64,000 bases of DNA from Dichetophora obliterata. Its lineage: Eukaryota > Arthropoda > Insecta > Diptera > Sciomyzidae. The notes under the pieces were generated by a model that saw nothing but the letters and a program-made list of their open reading frames with translations, was not told the DNA's origin and did no database searches. Below are positions 12,275-24,200 of this stretch, one piece after another. The stretch covers positions 117,378,215 to 117,442,214 of the forward strand of contig OY986437.1 of assembly GCA_963920525.1 (NCBI GenBank), written 5' to 3'. The translations under genes were made by a program, and so were the position numbers. The first letter of the stretch is position 1; each line of letters starts with the position of its first letter.

Positions 12275-15200
12275 CTAGAAGAACAATAAAAACAAAATTT
12301 CTTGTAAATAGAATATTTTTAATAGGAAGATTTCTTTATGAATAGGGTTTTAAAAATTATGTTTTTTTTAAATCAAAAAAATTGCATTTTTTTATTTAAA
12401 TCAGATTTTTTTGTTTATTTTGTGCTAATTACATTAGACAAAATAAATCAAGTAATTAAAGTTTGTTAATTACTGACCTTTCTTTAGACATAGATAAGCA
12501 CGCTTTATTTATCTCGATTTTTGATTAGAAATACCAACTTCGCAGCTTCTTCTGTGCCAAGTTTGTTTCTTAGTTTACTGTCACTAAATTGAAAGTGGAA
12601 AAACGCGATTGCGGTGAGCAGTTGTTTTGTCATTTCTAACTAATCCTGATTTATGCATTTCTTCATGTTGGTTAATGCTAGCCACTAGTCAAGGGTGTTT
12701 ATTAAAACCCCTGTGAAGGTCTCAGTTCTTGCGTTTAATTGAATGATTGTATTTAGTAGATTTGTTCCTGCCTGTCCGTAGTTGTCATTTAAAAATTTGA
12801 AGGATTCTTCATATTCCCTTTTTGATACTTGCTCTTGTGGCAAATTTGGATTTATCATATACGTCAAAAAGTGTTTTGGCGTCATATTTTGGCGAAAACA
12901 TTTCATGACTTTCTTTGTTTTTCTGAGTTTTTCGGCGACCAAAAATAAAATTTTTTTATATTTTTCGAATGTATAGAATAACATCGTAAAAATATTCACC
13001 AAAGTTTTATGTCAAGTCCGAAGAGAAGGCAAAGAAAAGTATTAAAGAAAAAAACTTTAAACATGTTTGTATTAAAAAGTCTACAGCATTACTCGAAAAC
13101 TATGCTAAGGATAACTACCAAATTTGATGCATTTTTTGAGCAAATATAAGTGGTACTTTTAATCTATCAATTTACATTTTGGAGAAATCCTTTTTTTTTT
13201 TTTTGTAACCTAAAATATATGACGTTTTTAGTCAAAGATCAGTTTTAACTACCATTTCAGTAAAAATCAACATTTTTCTAAAATCTTCGATTAAAATCTC
13301 AAAAAGCTTCAGCAGAACCTTACTTTTTTTTCTGATGAAGCTACGTAAAATCGTGTCCACCGCATATTTCAGGTGCTTTACTAAACGGATTCCTGCTATA
13401 TTAATATTTATATTTGACATCCAAAAAGTTTTCTTTAAAAGTTATACAACAAGCAGTCGGTTTAAAAGAAAAGTTTTAATACAGGACTTTATTTCGCTTA
13501 GAAAACTTTAACGGGCCCTTAACGCCATGTTGAATACTTTTAGCTGCTCCGTCATATCTTTCCATATGTGAACACATTCTGAAATTGTGCACCTGTCTCT
13601 CTGAATTTTGCCCAATGCTTTAGCTATTGGCTCTAATCTTGGAACAAGATCTTCAGCATTTGTTTTGATAGAAATATTTTACATAATATTATTGATGGTT
13701 TGCATCAATGTTGGCTAGATTTTAATATAGCTCCTAAGTGAATAATTTCACATATGGACTTATTTTGTAAAACAAACGCAGTCGCTTGCGTTATACTTTT
13801 TATCTGGCAATATATATAGAAACTAGCGGGCCCGACAAACGTTGTACGGCCATAATTTAACTAGTTTCTTTGTGATAATTTTTATTTTGTGAATTTTCGA
13901 AGTGTCCAAACAACGCGCCATTTGAGCCACACATGCAACACGTTTCTTTTTGAAGCTTCAATTCGTGACTATCAAAACCGTCAAAGCATTTTTATTTAAT
14001 TGTGGGTGGTAAAAGGGGGTGTGTAAAAGCATTTTTATTTAATTTTTTTAACCGATATATTAACCTTAAGGTTATTAATAACATATGTTGTACATTAAGT
14101 GGCCCAAGGTGTTTCCGTTCCTGAGATGTTAAGAGACACAGCTCATAGCACATATACACTAAGTTTAATTATAAAACATGCAAAACTCGGTAATGATAAT
14201 GCTTTCTGAAAAGTGGGCATAGTTATAGTTCGACCACGCCCATTTTTAGCTGAGTTGCCAAGAGTAGGTTAGGTTAGGTTAGGTAAATAGAGTTGTGCAC
14301 CATTATCGGCGCTTCCGCGGAGGCCTATAGGTCCATTACAAATCCCTTTTTATTTTCCTCGCAGTACCATAATAACCATAATTATTTCGACTATTCCTTA
14401 TACCAGCCTGTGCTTTTTATGAACCTCCTGATGTCTAGCAGTGGTGTGTTCGCTAAGTCTCCCAGGTCTTTGAAAAATCTGTTCCCCATATATCGGAGTC
14501 GACGATTCTGTAGACTTGAACATTCGCATAGAAGGTGAGTTATTGTTTCTGTTTCTTCCGGATCCTTGCAGCTCCAAAAAAAGTCTGGGGCTCTTATGTT
14601 CATTCTATTGGCCATTACCTCAATGGGGCAATAACCTGTTAGAGCTCCCACAAGAATCCGGGTTTCTCGTTTGGCCAAAAGCAGAAGGTTTTCGGTTGCC
14701 AAGAGTAACTATACGAACTAAATTACAAATTTTTTTCTAATACAGCAAAAATCGTCTGAAATATAGCATTTCAATTCATTTTAGGGCAGTTATAGGGGGT
14801 GTGGCAACTTTCGTTTTTCTATAACTTTATATATAAACCTTGATAACAGATTTCGTAATTTTGGTGGCCTGAGGTGTTATCGTTTCTGAGATCTTAAAAG
14901 ACAATGCACAAACGATTTTGTGTGTAAAGAAGGGGCGGTAAAAGTAGGCGTGGCAATATTTATGTATAAAGTGACCACCACTTGGTCTTATAGCACATAT
15001 ACACCAAGTTTTAATTTAAAAACATGCACAACTCAGTACTATCTTTCGTATCTGAAACACACAAAAAGTTTTTAGTAGGGGAAAGTCTCCAGTTGTGGAC
15101 ATGCTCCGGTTGTGGCCACCCCAACCTATTTTTTGACAGTTGACAGATGCGGAGAAACTGATTAATGTCGAACTTGTAGTTTGGAAGCACACATAATCTG

Positions 15201-18200
15201 AGCAAATACCAATGCGTAAACACGCATATGGTTTCTTGTTGCGAGCAAACAAAAAAAAAATAGTGAAAATTTTGAAGCGTTTCTAATATTTTTCATTTCC
15301 AAAGTGCGATAAGTCGGAAAGAAGTGAGTGTTGCACTTTGTGATGCTATATATTTAGTGTACTTTGTGATGTGATATCAAGTTCTAGTGAAATGTTTGTG
15401 TTGTGTTAATTTGCTGAACAAACAAAAAATGGCTACCATATCCAGTTGTGGTCACCCTCGTGTACCCGGTTGTGGACCAGAGAACAGCATGAGTGCATTC
15501 AAATGACGTTTCGATTGTCTCGTCAATAAAAGAGCACCGAATGTGCCTCCTGCATTTAAATTAATGCGCAAATGCATGTTACCAATCGCTGTTGATACGA
15601 ATGCCTAGAGTGTGAGCGCTAGCGATTGCGAACGTCTGCGACACAAGAATGTCAAACAAGGCACACATGAGGAACAATCGCCAAAAGCAAGGAAAATCCA
15701 TGCTTTTATGCTCATTCGCACAAAAGAAAAATATAAGTTGCAGTGTTGCATTTTTTTATTCTGCGAATGTTGTTACCAGACACAAAAATTGCAATATTAT
15801 AAAATAAGATTTTAATTAGAGTTATTATCGCACAAGTTGGCGAAAAAATATGTCAACAATCAACTTCTATGCTAATTCGACTGCGAGGTGGATAGCAGGA
15901 ATTGAAAACGATTAATGTGAAAATTACTTTTATTAATATAGCCAATGGTATAAAAAAGTTTGTTTAAAGCCAAAACCTTTGTTGCAAGCCATAACCTTGG
16001 ATTGGAAAAATATATTGGGGTTATTTTTTCATGTAAATTATTTTTGAGACATTAAATATAAAAACAACATTTTGGTATAAATAAAATTGCCCAAAAAAAA
16101 TCACAGGGCAAAAAAAAAACAAAAACAGTTTAACAATTTTTGCGCAAAACTGGACGATTTTTTGCAAAAGAATGCTATGTCATATAAATGGTAGTCAGGA
16201 ATTTTATATAATAGTATAGAAGATTCCCCAAGTGAACTGGAATGGTTTAAAATCACCTCTAAAAATCAAGTTTTTTATAAAAATATTGGCTGGTGTGGTA
16301 GTTTAAAAAATATAAACGGTCAGAAATAATAGTTATGAAAAAGCTTTTCCAACCAGCATCAACAAATATTAAATTTTTGCATTAGGATTAATGAAAATGC
16401 TGTTTTTCGTGCATTTATTAATTATTTAATTACTTATTAATTATTTTTAATTACATACAAAAAACACAATTATTTCAAATGCTATTCTCACTTTCAAGAT
16501 ATCGTTGGGAAGGTTTTGAATGGCTGCAATTATTGATTGATTCCTGGTCAGAATTCCGTATATTGATATATATTAAAACTAAAACATAAAATATAAAATA
16601 AGCACATACTGGAAAATATTGTAAGAAATTAAAAAACAAAATAGAACATATGAATATATTTTAATTTTAAAAGTTTTGTATAAATCACATGAATTAAATT
16701 GCGAGCTTTAGATCAAGTAAGTTTTGTATTAATATTTTGAAATAAAATATATCAAAAATATGTATGAAAAAAAGCATTATCTTTTATCCGATTGCATACA
16801 TTTCAATTGTTGATGCAGATAGGAAGAGTTTTTTTCGCCATATAATTTCTGGCCATTTATTTCTTAAAACTATTACACCAACCAATATTTTGACAAAAAA
16901 CTTTATTTTTAGAGGCTATTTCAAACCATTCCATCACACGAATGGCTATCACTAGAATCGAAATATTTGAGGAATCTTTGGGTGTATTTCTTTATTCATT
17001 CCGGATAAAGGAGAGAACGAATAGAATAGATAGTTGTTTATCCGGAACAAAATGAATAAAGAAACAGCATTGGAAAATAAAGAACATTTTGTTTTTGTTA
17101 AAACCAGAAACAGACAACAAATACACCAGATAAAATTTAAAAAATAAAAATGCAACAAAGCAATCTAACACATTTAAACTAAAAAAATTTTCCATTTTCA
17201 TTTAGCTAAATTTTACTTCAAACAATCGAATATAACCTCAAACACAAGGAATATTCTTTTCATTCTACCTTAGCTGATAGTATAAAAAGAACGCCTTTGG
17301 AATATTCCGTAATAATAAAGAAATACAAAAAGAATATTCCGGATAATCAAACCTGAATAAAGAAACAAAAACAGCCATTCCGAAGGTCGGGAATGAATAA
17401 AGAAATACAGCCTTTATTAATGTTATTGCAACCAAGGATTTTTTGTGGAACTGACACAAACAACTTTACCTTCAGCCATTAATAATCATCGCACAAAGAA
17501 AAACTATATAATAAAATAAAATTAGTTATGTAGCGAATGAAACGAATATTTTATTAAATATTTAATATAATTTTTTTACAAGATATTTATATTGTATCTA
17601 AAATGTTATTTTATTATTTCTTATTATGTATTAAAAAATATTTTTATTATAGAAGCAAAAAACAGTTGCATATCAAAGAAAATAATAAATATATTAATAA
17701 CCAGGGCTTGTACTTTGATGATAAAAACTGACTAAGTGACATAAAAAACTCAAACAATTACATAAAAAAAAGCCTTAAAAATAAAACATTACTAAACACG
17801 TATTGCTGTAAGAAACATAAGTAAGTTTGCAGAATAAAGTTTCTATTAGTTTTAGGATGCTGATGTGAAAAATCTGACTAAACTAACGTATACGTGTGAT
17901 TTCACAAGTAGGGTGGATTACACTTAGTAGCACAACATTCAAAATTATTCTAAGCATAGAATTAGTGAATGAAATTAATAAAAAACTATTTATAACTAAT
18001 AAAAAAGGTTTAACTAATTTCTAATTTAAAAATTTTTAAGATTTATACATTTTAGTCCTTATAATTGTGAGTTTCATTTACGGGTGTTTTTATAGGTAAG
18101 TAATCAAGGGTAAAGCAAACTCTTTTTACTAATACTTAAACTAATTTTTATTTTCAGTTTTACTGTATCTACTATTAAACATAACCGATTTTAATTTAAA

Positions 18201-21200
18201 TGTAACAATTTTAAATTGTCCATATTCGCCGCTTTTGATAAATATCACAGGCACCTATAATTTTGATCAAATCATATTCTACGCCTTTCTTGGACTTTTC
18301 TAAACATATTCTGGCACCAAGTTCTTATAGAAATTTCGCAGTTCTTACATTCGAAATCAGAGGTATTGAATTAAATGAATCAAAATTATAGACTGAAGTG
18401 TTTTTATCAGTTCGACTACACAACATAACCTAAAATTTTAGCCAATCTTTGACAAGTTTACAGTTGTAAAAAATTTGTTTTATTAATAAATACTTGCTCG
18501 TTTTAGGTTGAATACTAATTTTTCTGGGCTTTTTCTATAAAATGGTTTAATAAAATTTTGCAGCACACGTCGCTTCTTTACAACAGTTGTCAGAAGGATC
18601 TCTTTCTAACTTACACAACTTAGCTCAGCTCGTGACCTTTGCTAAACCTGTACTTTCTCACATTCATAAAATAAAACAAATTAATGACAAGTTTGTGTTG
18701 GTATTCATCAAACATTTTTTAATTGTGTTGGAGTTTTGGGTTCGCTCGTTTTGAAGGGATAAAGAATGTTCATTGAAAGAAAAACATTGTTGTTATTTTA
18801 CCGACAAACTTCCAATAATAGTTTGTATACTAATTTTGGTCGCTTTCAAGATTAACTTCCATGCACTCTTGGTCCAAATTTTAGCTTAGGTTAATTGTAA
18901 AATTTACTGCCATAAAACTTGCTACTGGCAATACTGATTGCTCCACACTAGAGAAAAGAAAACAATAAACTAAAAGGAAACAAACAGCACAAAGAAGAAC
19001 GCGCTGCTAGAGAAGGTCATAGAAGTATGGAAACAACAAAAATTCATGCAGCAACTGACGCTCGAGCTTTAAGCGAAGCATCCGAATGATCTCGTGGTCT
19101 GGAGGCTGCCTTTGCATCAATTCGCAGTCGTGACAAAGTGTGCTTTGCAGCAATCGTTGTTTACGAACTCGAGCGGTATATATGCATATTTTTCTTGTGT
19201 GCGATTACGGCTGACGACGATTGTTACTCGAGTGGCAAAAACTGACGAATGGTCTCATGCAAATCTCTGTTGTGGACACCGCTGTTTTTTGTGTTTAAAG
19301 AGAGTGTTTGGCTTGTCCATGGCAGAATAACCAGGTAGGCGCACTAGAAACACGCTCTCTACGACAAACAAAACAATAACAAATGCGTAACTATAATGTC
19401 AAAATATATTTTGTCAATTCAAAGCGACACAAATAATTTGGTTACTGAACAATCTACCAGTAGTCAAATGAAAAGTTTATTAAAAGTTAGCATTTATTTG
19501 CTTTGTTCAGAGCCAAAATACAATTTATTCTGTATTATAACTAACAACACAGCTAATATTATTAAATTTTTAAGGATTTTGATAGTTTTTCTTATATTTT
19601 CACACACAAAATCTGGGTACTCTATTAATTTATAAGGTTACAAGTAACTTATACATTCCTATGGCTGAACGAGTGAACGTCAAATGCAAAAAAATGCCTT
19701 TGTTTTGCTCTGTTGTTTCTTGCTCACCGAATTGCATCTACCTGATTATTCTGCCATGGGCTTGTCGATAAGTTAAACATATAAAATTTTCTTAAAATGA
19801 CGACACCGAAAAAATCAGCCGATTCAACAGGAATTAATTTTAATGCGCTGGTCGATGCCATTAAGCGCTGTTTAAAAGACAAGAAGTCCATCAAATCAAC
19901 TGTGAAGACATTTGGCCTTCCTCGAACCAGTTTGATCCGGTATGTGAAGAAACTCGAACTAAATTTTGATGAACTTTCTTCCGTTGAAGATAGCGTTTTG
20001 TTAAAATTCGTTCGTGATTGTGGTCAACGAACTCCATCAAGCATGACAGCAAGCATTCCATTTCCGATTAATTTTTTTTTTCATTTTGCCATTGAAGGCC
20101 ATTTTTTCATTCTGCCACTGAAGGCCATTCTTTCTAAAATAAATAAATACCTACATTAGGGCGGGTCAATTTGTATGGACGAATTTTTTGGTGGTCTGGC
20201 TCAGCGAAATTCGTAAAATACATGTAATTTCAAGACTTTTTCTCCACTACAGCATATACAAATTCTGAAAAAAAGCTGTGCGGACTTTCGTAAATAGATT
20301 TTGTTCTCAATTATAAAATATGAATGTATGAATGTATGTGTATGAATCTATTTACGAAAGTTCGCACAGCTTTTTTTCAGAATTTGTATATGCTGTAGTG
20401 GAGAAAAAGTCTTGAAATTACATGTATTTTACGAATTTCGCTGAGCCAGAATTTGACCCGCCCTAACCTACATATTCTTTTTTTAATTTATATACCTATG
20501 CATTTTACTTTATGTTTTGTAGATTTTAAGCGATTTTACAAGGGTGTTCACAACCGGGTACAAAAATTTGTTTAGCTAAAAATTATCCCTTCACAAAACT
20601 GATGATAAAATATTCCTGATCAACTGAATCTATATAGTTACTTCAGGAAAAAGATAGTTGAGGTCTCTAGCTTTCCAATTGTGTACGTGCTACGTATAAT
20701 ATTGACTTGAAAAAAAGTTATGAGCGAAAAACGCAAGTGTGTCCACAACCGGAGACTCTCCCATACTAATTTTATTTTTTGAAATAGAAAAAAAAAATAA
20801 ATCAAAAATGGAAGTGCTGGCTTTGAAAGTGAATAACTCGGGCATGTTACAAAGGATTGCATTACTTTTTTTTGTTTGAAATTTTGATTAATTGTCCGTT
20901 ACAATCGTGTATCAATCTTTTCCATTTTCGTTTCCCTTCTAATTTTTATAATTTTCCAAAAAAAACCTTAACTAATTTCTTTATTTCGCAAAAAACTTTG
21001 GTAAAAATATTTGTTGTTGAAAAAATATTCAAAACAAAAAATCGCTTTTTTAATGTTCTTTCATATGGTATGCATAAATGTAGGGATTATTTAAAGTTCC
21101 TATTGTAAAATGTATAAAACAAAAGTGAACTTTCGAATCTCAAAAATTTTATTTTTAATTTTCCATAGAATTTTCGTTAAAAATGAAAAATTTAATTTTT

Positions 21201-24200
21201 CAGATTCGCAAGTTCACTTTTGTAACTACGTTATTTCGTTTTCTTTATTTGATTTAAAAATTTTAAAAAAGTTTTTTCCTAAATGACCTCTATATTTATT
21301 ATGTTGACTTTATATGATTTAAATACAAATTCTAAATGTTTGATAGTTTAAATCATACTTGATTTTAAATACAAATTCTAATTGTTTGATAGTTTAAAAC
21401 CGTTTATCGAGCTTAAGGTCAAAGTTAGAATGGTAGAAATGGTAGAGCTCGACCAAACGGAAACAGCTGAAAACAAAATCAGCAAAAATTCTAAAAACAA
21501 CTTCAGTAAACATGCTTTGTTAGTGCAAACCAGAGATTTGCATGAGACCATCCGTCAGTTTTTCCACTCGAGTAACAATCGTCGTCAGCCGTAATCGCAC
21601 ACAAGAAAAAAATGCATATATACCGCTCGAGTTCGTAAACAACGATTGCTGCAAAGCACACTTTGTCACGATTGCGAATTGATGCAAAGGCAGCCTCCAG
21701 ACCACGAGATCATTCGGATGCTTCGCTTACAGCTCGAGCGTCAGTTGCTGCATGAATTTTTGTTGTTTCCATACATGATACAAAGAACTACAGATAAAGT
21801 ATTGCGCATGTCCGCCATCTTTGCTGTGACGTGCAAGGTGCTCCTTGGTTAAAACGTAGTCACAATTTATTCATAGGGTATTAAAGATAGGGTATAAAAT
21901 GCCTACATTTTCTTATGAAAACTTGTTTTACTGATATGAAATAAATATTGTTATATAAAGCACATGTCCAAAATAAAGTAAATATATTTTTAAGTACTGT
22001 TTGTGAAAAAAAATTTGCATATTTTGTAGGGGTGCTTTTTCCCCTTTTTACCGATTTACACAAAAAGCGGCTACGTTGCTTGATGTGCTTGACAGAATTT
22101 TGACTGTTTTTTCGTTTTCATTTTGCTATCTTCGTCACTTTTCTTCATTTTCTTTTGAATGTTTTCATCAAGTGTCACATTTGACGAGCACCGATGACGA
22201 GGTGCGCAGTAAATTTGGTTTGTTGCGCCGGGAATACTTTACCTGTAGCTCTTTGTATCATGGTTTCCATACTTCTCTGACCTTCTCTAGCAGCGCGTTC
22301 TTCTTTGTGCTGTTTGTTTCCTTTTAGTTTATTGTTTTCTTTTCTCTACTGTGGAGCAATCAGTATTGCCAGTAGCAAATTTTATGACAGTAAATTTTTA
22401 AAGTAACCTGAGCTAAAATTTGGACTAAGAGTGCAGGAAAGTTAATCTTGAAAGCGACCAAAACTAGTAAACAAACTATTATTGAAAGTTTGTCGGTAAA
22501 ATAAAAACAATGTTTTGCTTTCAATGAACATTCTTTATCCCTTCAAGACAAGCGTAACCAAAGCGCCAACACAATTAAAAAATGTTTGATGAAAACCAAC
22601 ACAAACTTGTCATTAATTTGTTTTTTTTTATGAATGTGAGAAAGTGCAGGTTTAGCAAATGTCACGAGCTGAGCTAAGTTGTGTAAGTTAGAAAGAGATC
22701 CTTCTGACAACGGTTGTAAAGAAGCGACGTGTGCTGCAAAGTTTTGCTAAAAAATTTTATAGAAAAAGCCCAGAAAAATGAGTATTCAACCCAAATGTAT
22801 GGAGTTCTTCAAAACGAGCAGGTATTTATTAATAAAACAAATTTTGTACAACTGTTAACTTGTCAAAGAATGGCTAGAATTTTAGGTTATGTTGTGTAGT
22901 CGAAGTGATAAAAACACTTCAGTTTTTAATTTTGATTCATTTAATTAAATACCTCTTATTTCGGGTGTAAGGACTGCGAAATTTCTATAAGAACTTGGTG
23001 CCAGAATATGTTTAGAAAAGTTCAAGAAAGACGTAGAATATGATTTGATCAAAATTATAGGTGTCTGTGATATTTATCAAAAGCGGCGAATATGGACAAT
23101 TTAAAATTATGTTACATTTAAATTAAAATCGGTTATGTTTAAAAGTAGACACAGTAAAACTAAAAATAAAAATTAGTTTAATATATAAAAGACTGCTTAA
23201 CACTTGATTACTAACCTATAAAAACACCCGTAAATGAAACTCACAATTATAAGGACTCAAGTTAATAAATCTTTAAAATTTTTAAATTCGAAATTAGTTA
23301 AACCTTTTTTATTAGTTACAAATAGTTTTATATTAATTTCATTCACTAATTCTATGCTTAGAATAATTTTGAATGTAGTGCTACTAGGTGTAATCCACCC
23401 TACTTGTGAAATCACACGTATACGTTAGTTTAGTCAGATTTTTCACATCACCATCCTAAAACTAATAGAAACTTTATTCTGCAAACTTACTTAAGTTTCT
23501 TACAGCAATACGTGTTTAGTAATGTTTTATTTTTAAGGCTTTTTTTCTTTATTTTTTATGTAATTGTTTGCGTTTTTTATGTCACTTATGTCAGTTTTTA
23601 GGTCATCAAAGTACGAGCCCTGGTTATTAATGTATTTATTATATTTTTTCTATGATATGCAACTGCTTTATTGTTTCTATAATAAAATAATTTTTTAATA
23701 CATGATAAGAAATAATAAAATAACATTTTAGATACAATATAAATATCTTGTAAAAAAAATTATATTAAACTAGCTGAACCCGGTGTGCTTCGCTACCCCC
23801 CTCGTACCAGGATTGCATTTCAAAATTGTGGCAATACCAAAATCACTTTTCACGCCATTGAATTTTCGAAATAAGTCCACCCCAGCGCCACCTACCGTGT
23901 CCATTTATACACAAATTATTTTCTTATGATTAAACAAACATACATTCTGAATTTCAGTTAAATTGGTCCATAAATTCAAATTTTCGATATAAGTCCACCC
24001 CAGCGCCACCTATCGGGTCCATTTATACACAAATTATTTTCTTATGATTAAACAAACATACATTCTGAATTTCAGTTAAATTGGTCCATAAATTCAAATT
24101 TTCGATATAAGTCCACCCCAGCGCCACCTATCGGGTCCATTTATACACAAATTATTTTCTTATGATTAAACAAACATACATTCTGAATTTCAGTTAAATT

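Larger units (their letters stand above)
15076..20765 (+). mobile_element. pogo-like (Tc1/mariner superfamily) DNA transposon with nested hAT and MITE
   Basis: TA target duplication at 15076-15077 and 20764-20765. Inverted ends: GGGGAAAGTCTCCAGTTGTG at 15078 and, complemented from the right end, TGGGAGAGTCTCCGGTTGTG. The empty TA site is seen in the second Helitron copy at 32973-32974. Internal repeats of the phrase TTGTGG(A/T) suggest subterminal binding sites. Without the hAT insertion (15478-19269 plus duplication) and the MITE (20157-20465 plus duplication) it would be about 1.57 kb. It carries a pipsqueak-type HTH frame at 19797. Confidence 0.85.
13823..21115 (-). mobile_element. Helitron copy A, broken by LINE and pogo-like insertions
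   Basis: Minus-strand 3' terminus at 13823-13826 reads ...GGGCCCGCTAG followed by T, the Helitron CTAG|T rule. Segments 13823-14264, 14695-15077 and 20764-about 21115 align in order with the unbroken copy at 32013-33851 (opposite orientation). The 5' end is missing past about 21115. Insertions: LINE fragment 14265-14694 and pogo-like element 15078-20763. Non-coding; both copies look diverged. Confidence 0.65.

Noticed and set aside
14262..14285. Interstitial telomere (TTAGG)n
   Set aside because: It is short, lies at the 3' end of a LINE fragment and inside its target duplication, so it is the LINE tail.
19094..19330. 78-residue plus-strand frame and its twin at 21705-21520 (minus)
   Set aside because: Both are the terminal part of the hAT-like element in its two copies; shared sequence is due to the repeat, not to a gene.
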